Source: Sandaracinus amylolyticus (lineage in GTDB: Bacteria > Myxococcota_A > Polyangia > Polyangiales > Sandaracinaceae). From it: a stretch of 64,000 nt of DNA. The notes under the pieces were generated by a model, which saw nothing but the letters and a program-made list of their open reading frames with translations, made no database searches and was not told the origin of the DNA. Location: contig NZ_CP011125.1 in assembly GCF_000737325.1 (NCBI RefSeq), positions 5,642,001 through 5,706,000 on the forward strand, written 5' to 3'. The stretch's first letter is position 1. The number at the start of each line of letters is the position of its first letter. The position numbers and the translations under genes are program-made. Shown one piece after another: positions 9,401 to 19,500 of the stretch.

Positions 9401-9752
9401 AGCGCGCGATGCCGGTGCGGTGTGCACGCCGGTCGAGGGCACGATCGCGATGTGCACCAACGGGCGCGACGACGACTGCGACGGCGCGGCGGACTGCGCG
9501 GACGGCGACTGCTCGCCCTTCCCCGACCTCGGCGAGTGCTGCAACGGCGCCGATGACAACGGCAACGGCCTGTCCGACGAGTTCGCGTGCGGCTGCTCGT
9601 CGAACGCGGAGTGCAGCGGCATCAACGTGTGCTGGGCGGACACGCTGGGGCTCTGCGGGCCGCGCTGCTCGCTGATCGGCGGAGACGAGTTCTGCGCGCA
9701 GATCGATCCGGGGCTGCGCTGCTCGGCTGCGACCGGGACGTGCACGTTCTGA
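6429..9752 (+). CDS. MopE-like Cys/Asp-repeat lipoprotein
   Basis: 1107 residues. The ATG at 6429 has a near-perfect ribosome site and starts a lipoprotein signal (SIASMLVVAGC; lipid Cys about residue 22). A low-complexity Asp/Gly/Ala linker follows, then Cys-rich EGF-like modules (CDDDLFCNGQERC, SFCNGAERC). From about nucleotide 7320 to 9520 there are 21 tandem copies of a roughly 35-residue unit, xDxDCDGxxDCxDxxCxxxPxC. Such acidic Cys-rich units match the 'putative metal-binding motif' found in MopE-like surface proteins; calcium or copper binding is plausible. No C-terminal sorting signal is visible. Probably a large surface or outer-membrane protein. Confidence 0.85.
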   Translation: MSVRSARLHFVASIASMLVVAGCGRSELDLFRDGGGIAPNDGGGMDAAVDAGDAGEDPGDAGDGGHVIDDGGDAGDAAPDGGDGGVCNFDEDCDDDLFCNGQERCRSGVCVRGAAPACADSVSCTNDRCVEATRSCESIPDPSRCDAGEICNPMAGCIVMPCATDANCQDGSFCNGAERCVGGRCAPGARVACDDGVDCTLDECSEMLDRCTTTPRDVLCDDSRFCNGAETCSPMGCVRSPAPRCDDGNACTIDRCDESVRACTTTPRDDDGDGVPAVSCGGGDCDDRNPRVRPGVPELCRDRIDNDCDGALDCDDATCAMTAECLTCVPRGPREVACRDMVDDDCDGRVDCLDPECAARPECRMCTRREARCDDGLDEDCDMRIDCDDADCARSPDCVCASRESACADGLDDDCDGRVDCDDSECAADPACRMCTPREVFCDDGNDDDCDARLDCADTDCARSPLCCTPRPEQCTGATDDDCDGRVDCDDPDCTTSPSCCRPRAEICTNAVDDDCDGLADCSDSVSCGRDPACRMCFPELCRGGADEDCDNRFDCDDPDCFADPICAVCTPRPERCTGGVDDDCDGRTDCADTDCARDPACSTCIPRPEICGDGADQDCDLRVDCDDSDCALDPACRVCVPEVCTNGGDDDCDGRADCSDSDCRAAPTCVSCTREACENGADDDCDMRVDCDDSDCARSPACLTCAPSETCRNGRDDDCDGDADCDDSECSGQPICSFCLPIEICGTGVDEDCDRLVDCDDPQCARDPSCQPGCVAEACRNGRDDDCDGSFDCDDPDCAGQPLCLVCLPFEICNSGFDEDCDALRDCDDPDCEFEPGCGACTGFEDQCTNRFDEDCDGRTDCADPDCQIDPSCCVPTGAEQCGNGVDDDCNGAPDCADLACSSDPACCVFQGPEQCGTGIDEDCNGRIDCDDPLCAGTPMCCVPTGRERCTGGVDEDCDGLVDCGDRECATSPVCALRDAGIPPPPRDAGARDAGAVCTPVEGTIAMCTNGRDDDCDGAADCADGDCSPFPDLGECCNGADDNGNGLSDEFACGCSSNAECSGINVCWADTLGLCGPRCSLIGGDEFCAQIDPGLRCSAATGTCTF

Positions 9753-9767
9753 AGACGTGACCTCGCG

Positions 9768-9784
9768 CACGCGCGCCGCGCGTG
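9768..9784. promoter_or_regulatory. 17-bp hyphenated palindrome between two surface-protein genes
   Basis: CACGCGCGCCGCGCGTG is a perfect palindrome with 8-bp arms around one central base. It lies 16 bp after the repeat lipoprotein stop and 56 bp before the protease start. It could be a terminator stem without a T-tract or an operator. A weaker TGAAT-GGGT-ATTCA repeat lies a few bases further on. Confidence 0.35.
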
Positions 9785-9839
9785 AATGGGTATTCAGCGC
9801 GGGATCGCTCCAGTAGCGTCCGACGCCCGGAGGCTTCTC

Positions 9840-11676
<1,837 letters not shown>

Positions 11677-12342
11677 TCACTCGACGCGCATCACGACGGC
11701 GCCCGCGCCGACGCCCGCCTGTCCCGCGGGATCCGTCAGCACGCTCGCGATCACCGCGGGCGCGGTGCGCGGATCCGCCTGCAGCACCGAGACGACCTGC
11801 GAGATCGCGCGCATCGAGAACGCGCTCACCGAGCCCATCATCAAGAGATCGCCCGGCTCGAGCACGACGTGGCAGTGGCTCACCGCGGAGCGAAGCACGC
11901 CGCCCGAGGGCTCCTCGCGCGGCGTGAGGCGCTGCGGCTTGCCGCGTCGATGCAGGTACGCGCGCGTCGGGCCCGCGCTCACGACGTGGAGATCGCCGTG
12001 CTCGACCACCAGCGCGACGAACGACGCGTCGGGGAGCGAGCGCTCGACCAGCTGCTCGCAAAGCTCGGCGAGCGACGCGCGCGCGCGCTCCGCGCAGTGC
12101 AGCGCGCGCCCCGCGCCGGTGAGCCCGGCCGGGGGCGGGCCCTGCTTCGTGCGCGTCTCGTCGAGCCCGCGCTCGAAGCCCACGAGGATCGCGCTCGTCG
12201 CCATCGGCCAGCTCCGCGGGAGCCCGAGACCGGTCGCGACCGCATACGCGCGGCCGCCCTCGAACCGCGTCCCGGCGTGGCGCGAGATCTCGCCCTCGCG
12301 CACCGTCGTCCGCGTGATGCTGATGTGCGACTCGGTCCTCAT
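11677..12342 (-). CDS. Degenerate PP2C-like protein
   Basis: 221 residues. The order of segments follows PPM/PP2C phosphatases: AYAVATGLG near residue 34, where active enzymes have AVADGMG; FVALVVEHGDLHVVSAGPTRAYLHRRGKPQRLT, where active enzymes have VGDSRAYL; and LEPGDLLMMGSVSAF, where active enzymes have LEPGDLLLLCSDGL. In each case the metal-binding Asp is absent. It is therefore probably a non-catalytic binding protein rather than a phosphatase; that is inference from motif comparison. It lies 24 bp downstream of the ABC permease gene and may be transcribed with it. It converges directly on the protease gene. Confidence 0.6.
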   Translation of the reverse strand: MRTESHISITRTTVREGEISRHAGTRFEGGRAYAVATGLGLPRSWPMATSAILVGFERGLDETRTKQGPPPAGLTGAGRALHCAERARASLAELCEQLVERSLPDASFVALVVEHGDLHVVSAGPTRAYLHRRGKPQRLTPREEPSGGVLRSAVSHCHVVLEPGDLLMMGSVSAFSMRAISQVVSVLQADPRTAPAVIASVLTDPAGQAGVGAGAVVMRVE

Positions 12343-12366
12343 CGAGACGCGCGCGATCCTACACGA

Positions 12367-13155
12367 TCACGCCTTCCCGAACCCGAGCTCCGACGTGCGC
12401 ACGACGACCGACGCGACCGCGAGGTAGAGCAGCGTCACGACCGCGATGACCGTCGCGCAGATCCACGTGTCGACGTCGGGCACGCTCTCCGCGCCCCACC
12501 CGCTTCGCTCGAAGCCCGCGAGCTCCGAGGCGAAGTGGTTCATCGAGACGAGCCGCGCGAGGCCGGGCAGCCACGAGAAGCCGTACTCGATGACGGCGAG
12601 GTGCAGGGTCGCGAGCAAGCCGCCGGCCTCGACGACGAGCGAGCCCCAGAGGAGACACAGCGCCGAGTAACAGAGCGCGAGCAGCGAGAGCGCACCGATC
12701 ATGCGCAGCGTGTCGGGCAGCTCGTCGATCATCGGCGTGGGATCGGTCGCGAAGGACGCGACGTGGATCACGAGCACGCCACCCGCGAGCAGCAGGATGC
12801 TCAGCCCGGCGCCGGTGAAGAACTTGCCGAGCGTGATCGCGATGCGTCCCGCAGGGCGCAGCGTGAGGTACGGCAGCGTGCGGTTCTCGACCTCTTCCGC
12901 GATCGCGCCCGCCGTGAACAGGAACGGCAGGAGGAACACGAGCATGTTGAGGAAACCCACGCGCACCGCGGCCTCGACGACGCGCTCCGGCTCCTCGGGC
13001 TCGAGCAGGTAGCGCACGGCGACTGCGGCGACGACGACGAGCACCACCGCGGCAGCGCCGAGGCGCACCTTGCGACCGCGCAGGAGGCGCTTCCACGAGA
13101 GGCGCAGCGACGCCGCGAGCGCGCTCGCGAAGTCGGGGACCGGCGGAGCGCTCAC
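12367..13155 (-). CDS. ABC-2 type transporter permease
   Basis: 262 residues with about six membrane helices (LGAAAVVLVVVAAVAVRYLL, VGFLNMLVFLLPFLFTAGAIAEEVENRT, FFTGAGLSILLLAGGVLVIHV, TVIAVVTLLYLAVASVVV). The AEEVENRTLPYLTLRPAGRIAITLGK segment is characteristic of ABC-2 permeases. The GTG start at 13155 overlaps the stop of the ATPase gene as GTGA, so it is translationally coupled. It is the second permease of this exporter, which probably works as a heterodimer with the 299-residue permease. Substrate unknown. Confidence 0.8.
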   Translation of the reverse strand: MSAPPVPDFASALAASLRLSWKRLLRGRKVRLGAAAVVLVVVAAVAVRYLLEPEEPERVVEAAVRVGFLNMLVFLLPFLFTAGAIAEEVENRTLPYLTLRPAGRIAITLGKFFTGAGLSILLLAGGVLVIHVASFATDPTPMIDELPDTLRMIGALSLLALCYSALCLLWGSLVVEAGGLLATLHLAVIEYGFSWLPGLARLVSMNHFASELAGFERSGWGAESVPDVDTWICATVIAVVTLLYLAVASVVVRTSELGFGKA

Positions 13156-14216
13156 GCGCGTGCTCCCTTCTTCTTCGTGTCGCGCGCGCCGGGCGACAGC
13201 GCGGCTTGGTAGGGCTTCGCCGATCCGCTCGCCGCGTCGGAGCCGGTGCCCGCCATGCGGCCGCTGCGCTCGACGAGATAGTGGAACAGCGCCTCGAGCG
13301 ACGCGTCGGGGCTCGTCAGCGAGCGCACCGTGAACCCGCCCTCGACGATCATCTTCGCGATCACCGAGTACGTCTCGTCGGGCTTGCGCGTCTCGAGCTC
13401 GACCTCGGTCGACGAGGGGAACGAGATGCCGAGCACGCCTTCTCCTTCCGGCGATGCGAGCACCGCGGCCGCGAGATCGCGCGGACGATCGCAGTCGACG
13501 CGCACGTGGTGCGGGTGCTCCTCGAGGAGGTCGCGGATCTCGTGCACCTTGCCCTGCGCGACGAGCTGACCGCGCGCGATGAGCAACACCTGCTCGGTGA
13601 GCGCCTCGACCTCGACCAGCACGTGCGTCGAGAAGAGCACCACGGCGCCCGCGTTCGCGCGGATGCGGACCTGATCGAGGATGACGTGGCGCGACGTCGG
13701 ATCGGTGCCGGTGAGCGGCTCGTCGAGGAGCAGCACGTCGGGGTCGTGCACCACCGACTGCGCGAGCTTCGCGCGCTGGCGCATGCCGCGGCTGTAGCCG
13801 CCCATCTTGCGCTCCATCGCCTTGTCGAGGCCGAAGTCGGTGAGCGCCTTCACCGCGCGATCGCGCGCGTCCTTGCGCGAGTAGCCGGACAGCTCGGCCA
13901 TCGCGGTGACGAACTCGAGCGCGGTGAGCTCGTCGTAGAGCGCGTCGGCCTCGGGGCAGAGCCCGATGCGGCGCAGCACCTCGGGGTTCGCGAACGGCGC
14001 GTCACCGCAGACGCGGATCTGACCGAGGCTCGGCTTCGAGAGCCCGGCGCACAGGCGCATGAACGTGGTCTTGCCCGAGCCGTTCGGGCCGAGCAGGCCC
14101 CACACGCCGGGCTTCAGCTGGAGGCTGACGTCCTGCAGCGCGGTGACCTTGCCGTACCACTTCGAGACGCCGATCGCCTGGATGCTGGCCTGCGACGAGG
14201 CTGCAGCGGCGGTCAC
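13152..14216 (-). CDS. ABC transporter ATP-binding protein
   Basis: 354 residues. The GTG at 14216 overlaps the upstream permease stop as GTGA. It has Walker A GPNGSGKTT at about 43-51, Q-loop region GLCPEADALYDEL, signature YSRGMRQR, Walker B VLLLDEPL and switch His in STHVL, so all ATPase motifs are present. It is of the CcmA/NodI-like class that pairs with ABC-2 permeases. The last 60 residues are Ala/Gly/Ser-rich and end in KKKGARA. It sits between two permease genes with 4-bp overlaps on both sides, which strongly implies one complex. Confidence 0.88.
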   Translation of the reverse strand: MTAAAASSQASIQAIGVSKWYGKVTALQDVSLQLKPGVWGLLGPNGSGKTTFMRLCAGLSKPSLGQIRVCGDAPFANPEVLRRIGLCPEADALYDELTALEFVTAMAELSGYSRKDARDRAVKALTDFGLDKAMERKMGGYSRGMRQRAKLAQSVVHDPDVLLLDEPLTGTDPTSRHVILDQVRIRANAGAVVLFSTHVLVEVEALTEQVLLIARGQLVAQGKVHEIRDLLEEHPHHVRVDCDRPRDLAAAVLASPEGEGVLGISFPSSTEVELETRKPDETYSVIAKMIVEGGFTVRSLTSPDASLEALFHYLVERSGRMAGTGSDAASGSAKPYQAALSPGARDTKKKGARA

Positions 14217-15112
14217 GTGATCACCTCCTGCGCGCGCAGGCGATGCAGCGCGAGCGCACCGAGCCCGACGACCATCACGGCGAGCGCGCCCGCGGCGTGG
14301 AACCACTCGAGCGCGCTGGGATCGTCGATCTTGAAGAGCGCGTCGCGCACCGTGCCGAGCATCGCGGTGAACGAGCCGAGGTAGAGCCAGGGGAAGCCCT
14401 CCTCGCGACCGCTCGCGCGCGAGACGACGTCGACCACGCCCGCGATCACGTGGGGCACGACGAACACCGTGAGCCACGTCGAGATCGTGAGCGCGCGGCT
14501 CGCGCTGAGCGACGAGACCGCGACCGACGCGATCGACATCACGATCGCGAGCAGGAGCGAGAACACCAGCGCCGGGAGCAGGAGCGCCACCGTGTCGAGC
14601 GCCTCTTCGCGCGGCCCGAACGCGGCGAGCGCGACGCAGTAGAGGAAGGCGGGCACGAACGCGATGGCGAACACCCAGGTCGCGATCGCGGAGACGCGAC
14701 CCGCGAGGTACGTCTCGGGCGTGACCGGCTTCGCGAAGTAGAACTGGAACGCGCGATGGGTGCGGTCGTGCGCGATCGCGCCGGCGCCGGCGCCGACGGT
14801 CACGAGGCTGACGAAGAACCAGGTCTCGAGCCCGAAGAGGCTGCTCAGCGCGCGCGACTCGTCGGCGAAGAGGTGCACGATCGGCGGGAGCTGATCGCGC
14901 GCCTCGGGCGGGACCGCCTCCATCGCGGAGTTCGCGGCCCACGAGCCGATCACGAAGCCGATGACCGGCAGCCACGCGGTGAACGCGGCGAGCTTCACGA
15001 GCCACGACGCCCACGCGCGACCGAGGCCGTATCGGAACAGGACCCAGACCGCGTTCGACGGTGGCAGTCGTGGACCGTCGTACGGGCGGTAACCGAGGTC
15101 CCGGATCGTCAT
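14213..15112 (-). CDS. ABC transporter permease
   Basis: 299 residues. Helices include WLVKLAAFTAWLPVIGFVIGSW, TWFFVSLVTVGAGAGAIA, ATWVFAIAFVPAFLYCVALAAF, LLLPALVFSLLLAIVMSIASV and LAVMVVGLGALAL. The segment IAHDRTHRAFQFYFAKPVTPETYLAGR has the ABC-2 permease pattern. First gene of the three-gene exporter. The preceding 39 bp to the Mpo1-like gene stop hold no clear signal, so it may also be read from further upstream. Export substrate unknown. Confidence 0.82.
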   Translation of the reverse strand: MTIRDLGYRPYDGPRLPPSNAVWVLFRYGLGRAWASWLVKLAAFTAWLPVIGFVIGSWAANSAMEAVPPEARDQLPPIVHLFADESRALSSLFGLETWFFVSLVTVGAGAGAIAHDRTHRAFQFYFAKPVTPETYLAGRVSAIATWVFAIAFVPAFLYCVALAAFGPREEALDTVALLLPALVFSLLLAIVMSIASVAVSSLSASRALTISTWLTVFVVPHVIAGVVDVVSRASGREEGFPWLYLGSFTAMLGTVRDALFKIDDPSALEWFHAAGALAVMVVGLGALALHRLRAQEVIT

Positions 15113-15151
15113 GCGCGGCGCACATTACCCGCTCGCCCCACGCGAGCAAGA

Positions 15152-15598
15152 TCAGTTGCTGCCGACGTCGTAGTCGTCCCAGTCGTCGCGCGGCTGCTCT
15201 TCGACGACCTGGAGGTGCACCTCGAGGCGCCCGCCGACCTCGAGCGCGAACATGATCCAGTTGCCGATGCCCGCGAGGATCGGGCGGCCGAAGGTGAGCG
15301 GTCGGTTGCGCTCCACGACCCAGTGGCCTGCGAACGCCAGCCCGTAGCCGACGAGGAGACCGAGCAGCACCGGCCACCACGCCCCGAGCGCGATCGCGAG
15401 CCCTGCGCCGGCGATGCACGACCACGAGCCCGCGTGATGCAGGCGTCGCGTCCACGGGCGCCGGTGGTGCCACAGGTAGATCGGCCAGAACGCCGGCAGC
15501 TCGCGGAGGATCGGCAGGCGCGCGACGAGCGGCGGCAGCGTGAGCAGCTCCTCGGCACGACGCGGCGGCGCGACGGTCGTGATGGCGTGCGCGCTCAT
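15152..15598 (-). CDS. Mpo1-like (DUF962) membrane protein
   Basis: 148 residues. The ATG at 15598 overlaps the upstream gene stop as ATGA. Motifs of the DUF962/Mpo1 family are visible: FWPIYLWHHRRPWTRRLHHAGS, two central hydrophobic helices (IAGAGLAIALGAWWPVLLGLLVGYGLAF) and GHWVVERNRPLTFGRP. In yeast Mpo1 is an Fe-dependent dioxygenase in fatty-acid alpha-oxidation; bacterial members are mostly untested. The conserved His residues fit metal ligands. The end is acidic (DDWDDYDVG). Family is moderately sure; reaction not shown. Confidence 0.7.
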   Translation of the reverse strand: MSAHAITTVAPPRRAEELLTLPPLVARLPILRELPAFWPIYLWHHRRPWTRRLHHAGSWSCIAGAGLAIALGAWWPVLLGLLVGYGLAFAGHWVVERNRPLTFGRPILAGIGNWIMFALEVGGRLEVHLQVVEEQPRDDWDDYDVGSN

Positions 15599-16410
15599 CG
15601 CGACCTCGTGATCGCGCGCGCGACGGCGCGCCCGTGGCGCAGGCCCATACGATCGCACTCCGTGTGCGCGCCCGCGAAGAGCTCGCTGCCGAACACGCCC
15701 TCGCGGATCCAACGCATCGCGATCGGACCGAGATAGAACGCGGCGCCGAGCGCGCGCGGCGCGACACGACCGTGGAGCGCCGCGTGGAACCCGACCACGA
15801 AGTTCGCCCAGTAGTGATAGGTGTCGCCGGGCGCATCTCCGTCGCCCGCGACCGACGGCGCGAACGGTGCGATCCACGACGCGTCGCGCAGCCGCTCGTC
15901 CCACTCGAGGCTCCCGAGCGCGCGCGCGTCACGATCACGCGCGACGAGGCGCATCACCGCGTGCAGCAGGATCGCCGCTGCGAACGTGCGCCCTGCGGTG
16001 TGCTCCAGCGCGATCGCGAGCTGCTCGTCGATCGTGAGCGCGCGGCCTTGCGCGCACAGTGCGCGCCGGAGCGCGTGCACCTCGTCACGCGGGAAGAGCT
16101 CCGCGGGGAACGGGCCCTCGTAGTCGTCGACGAACGAGACGAGCGCGCTGTAGAGGCGGCGCGAGGGCGGCCCCTCGGACGCGTCGAGCCACGGGAGCGC
16201 GTCGTACGGCGCGCTACCCGGCGCACGCGTCACCAGCGCGACGAGCGCTCGCTCGAGCGCGATCTCGCCGGCGTTGAAGCGCTCCGCATCCGCGCGGCGC
16301 GCCTCGATCCACGCCATGTACTCGCGCCATCGTGGCATCGGCGGTGAGGACGCGACGCCCCAGGTCGCGCGCGCGGCGGTGATCGTGTCGTGAGCGAGCG
16401 TGGTCTGCAT
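15595..16410 (-). CDS. Unknown protein
   Basis: 271 residues, not recognised. The ATG at 16410 is the only sensible start before the divergent AAA+ operon. No signal peptide. The N-terminal half is helical and charged (MPRWREYMAWIEARRADAERF). The C-terminal half contains short hydrophobic segments and YHYWANFVVGFHAALHG and AFYLGPIAMRWIREG. It is coupled to the Mpo1-like gene by an ATGA overlap. A relation to the divergent ATPases 138 bp away is possible but not shown. Confidence 0.65.
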   Translation of the reverse strand: MQTTLAHDTITAARATWGVASSPPMPRWREYMAWIEARRADAERFNAGEIALERALVALVTRAPGSAPYDALPWLDASEGPPSRRLYSALVSFVDDYEGPFPAELFPRDEVHALRRALCAQGRALTIDEQLAIALEHTAGRTFAAAILLHAVMRLVARDRDARALGSLEWDERLRDASWIAPFAPSVAGDGDAPGDTYHYWANFVVGFHAALHGRVAPRALGAAFYLGPIAMRWIREGVFGSELFAGAHTECDRMGLRHGRAVARAITRSR

Positions 16411-16533
16411 CGGTCTCCAGTGTTGCGTCGGGGATCGCGACGACCTCGCGCGATCCGGTGAGCCGTCGAGCGCCCGCGACGAGCGGGCCCGATCGCGGCA
16501 CGAACGGGAGGCACGTGCGCGCGCATTCCCGCG

Positions 16534-16539
16534 TACGAT
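16534..16539 (+). promoter_or_regulatory. Possible -10 element for a leaderless AAA+ operon transcript
   Basis: TACGAT lies 9 bp before the GTG at 16549, and there is no Shine-Dalgarno sequence between them. A start site 7-10 nt downstream would fall at or next to the start codon, giving a leaderless message. No clear -35. Confidence 0.35.
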
Positions 16540-16548
16540 GCGACCACC

Positions 16549-19500
16549 GTGAGCGAGGGATCGAACGACGTCCGAGGCGCGCGAGAGCTCGACTCCCTCG
16601 CGTTGGTGCAGGCGCTCCCAGGAGGACGCGCGTTGGTGCGCTCGCCGGTCGAGCCCGGCGCGATCGCGTTCGAGCGCGAGAGCGAAGCGATCGAGGAGCT
16701 GCGCCTCTTCCTCGCCGCGACGCTCGCGCGGGCACGCAGCGCGGAGCACGTGGCCCGTCACGCGCTGCCGATCGCGACCACACTGCACGCGGTCCGCGCG
16801 GAGCTGCGCGATCCGTCGCTCCCGCGCCGCATCCAGCGTGCGATCCCGATCGACGTGCCGTGCGTCGTCGTGCCGACCGGCCCCGACCGCGAGGGCGCGC
16901 GTGATGCGTGGCTGCTCTTCCCGACGCTCGCCGCCGCAGGCTGGGTCGCCGCGCACGAGGACGTGGAGGTCGTCGCGAAGCGCGAGGCCGCGCGGCTGCT
17001 CGCCGCGCTCGCCCCGACGCCGGATGCGCGACGCGCGCTGATCGGCGTCGCGGGGCACGCGCTCGAGCCGATGCGCGTGCCGCTCGAGGCGAGCAGCGAC
17101 GCGACGAGCGCCGCCGAGCGCAAGCGCCGCGCGCAGAACGAAGCGCGCAAGCGCGCCGACGATCTGCTGCGCACCGTCGCGCGACCGCTCCATCGCGAGC
17201 TCCCCGAGGACGCACCGCCCGTGCTCGGTCGCGATCGCGAGATCGCGATGCTGACCGCGCTCTGCGCGACGCCGGAGACCGCGCGCGTGGCGATCGTCGG
17301 CGCGCCGCTCGTCGGCAAGAGCGCGGTGGTGCATGCGTGGATCCGCCGCGAGCGCGCGGCGGGGCGGGCGCCGCGCGTGTACCAGACGTCGGCGGCGCAG
17401 CTCGTCGCGGGGATGAGCTTCCTCGGGCAGTGGCAGGAGCGACTGCGCCGTGTGATCGACGCGGCGGAGACGCTCTCCGCGTTCCTCTACTTCGACGATC
17501 TCGGTGACCTCCTCGCCGATCGCGCCGAGGGCAGCGTCGACCTCGTGTCGTCGCTCAAGAGCTGGATCGAGCAGGGGCGACTGCGCTTGCTCGGTGAGCT
17601 CTCGGACGACGCAGCCGATCGGCTGGAGACGCGACAGCCGGGCTTCGCGTCGCTGCTCCACCGCGTGCGCGTCGCCCCGCTCGAGCGTGCGAGCACCGAG
17701 CGCGCGCTCGACGCCGCGGTCGCATGGTCGCGCGCGCACGCCCCGGGCCGCGCCGTGCCCGACGACGCAGGACGCGTCGCGATCCTCGATCTCGCGGAGC
17801 GCTTCCTCCCGTACCAGCCCTTCCCGGGCAAGGCGCTGCGGCTGCTCGATGAGATCCGCGCCGCCGAGGAGTCCGAGGCGCGCGCCGATCGTGCTGCGCC
17901 GATCGACGCGGCGCGGGTGTTCCGCGCGTTCTCGCTCGCGAGCGGCGTGCCCGAGGCGCTGCTGCGCCCGGACCGACGACTCGACGCGAGCGAGCTCCGC
18001 GCGTCGTTCGCAGCGCGCATCGCCGGGCAGGACGAGGCGGTGCGCCGGGTCGTCGACACGCTCTGCGTCGTGAAGGCGGATCTCGCGCCGGGCGACAAGC
18101 CGCTCGCGACGTTCCTCTTCGTCGGACCGACCGGCGTGGGCAAGACCGAGCTCGCGCGCACGCTCGCGGCGCACCTGTTCGGATCGCCGGATCGCCTGCT
18201 GCGGCTCGACATGAGCGAGTACGCCGATCCGAGCGCGGCGATGCGACTGATCGGCGCGGAAGGCGGCGACGGACTGCTCACGCGCGCGGTGCGACAGCAG
18301 CCGTTCTGCGTCGTCCTGCTCGACGAGATCGAGAAGGCGCATCCGTCGGTGTTCGATCTCCTGCTGCAGGTCACGGGCGAGGGTCGGCTCACCGATGGGC
18401 GCGGTCGCATCGCGTACTTCCACGACGCGATCGTCGTGATGACGAGCAACCTCGGCGCGACGCATCGCGCGGCGTCGATCGGCATCGGTGCGCGCGACGT
18501 GCCCGACGACGAGCACTACCTGCGCGCCGTCGAGCGCGCGTTCCGGCCCGAGCTCGTGAACCGCATCGATCGCATCGTGCCGCTGCACCCGCTCGGAACG
18601 ATCGAGATGCGCCAGGTCGTGCGGCTGCTCCTCGCGCGCATCGAGCAGCGGCGCGGCCTCGTCGAGCACGGGATCGCGCTCGTGGTGAGCGACGCCGCCG
18701 CCGATCGTCTCGCGGTCGCGGGGACGAGCGAGCACTACGGCGCGCGCGCGCTGCGACGTCACGTCGAGGACACGCTCGTCGCGCCCGCCGCGCATCTGCT
18801 CGCGCGGCTCGGGGACCGCGCGCGCAACGCGGTGGTGCGCGTGCGGAACGAGGACGAGCCGGCGACGAAGGCGCCACCGCTGGTGCGCGTCGCGATCGAC
18901 GATCTCGTGATCGAGATCGAGCGCGGCGAGGGCCGAACCGGCCGTCGCGACGTCGTCGAGCTCGAGGCGATCACCGAGGTGCGTCGCCGCGCTCAGGCAT
19001 GGCTCGCGGCGCCGGCGTTCACCGACGTGCGCGCGCGCGTCGAGCTGCTCGTCTCCGAGATGTCGTGGGGCGACGTCGACGAGCGCGACCGTCGTCGCGG
19101 GGACGTCCCGGCGCGCGAGATCGGGACGCTGCGCACCGAGCACCATCGCCTCGCCGATCCCAGCGATCGGGTGATCACGCAGATGCGCGAGCTCGAGTCG
19201 ATCGAGGAGCTCGCGCTCACGTCGGTGCTCGCCGGGCGCGGCGCGGAGAGCTTGCTCGCGGACGCGCGAGCGAGCGAGTGGGCGCTGCGGCGCGCGCTGG
19301 GACGCGTGTTCGTCGCGCCGCTCCGCGCGGACTCGATCGTGCTGCTCGTCGAGGAGCGCGGCGGGCGCACGCTCGATCGCTGGCTGCTCCCGCTGCTCGA
19401 CCGCGAGAGCGAGCTCGGATGGGTGGCGCGGCTGCACCTCGAGGGCGATCGCGGCGACGAGTGGCCGGTCACGCGACGCTGGGGGCCGCCGCGCACCATC

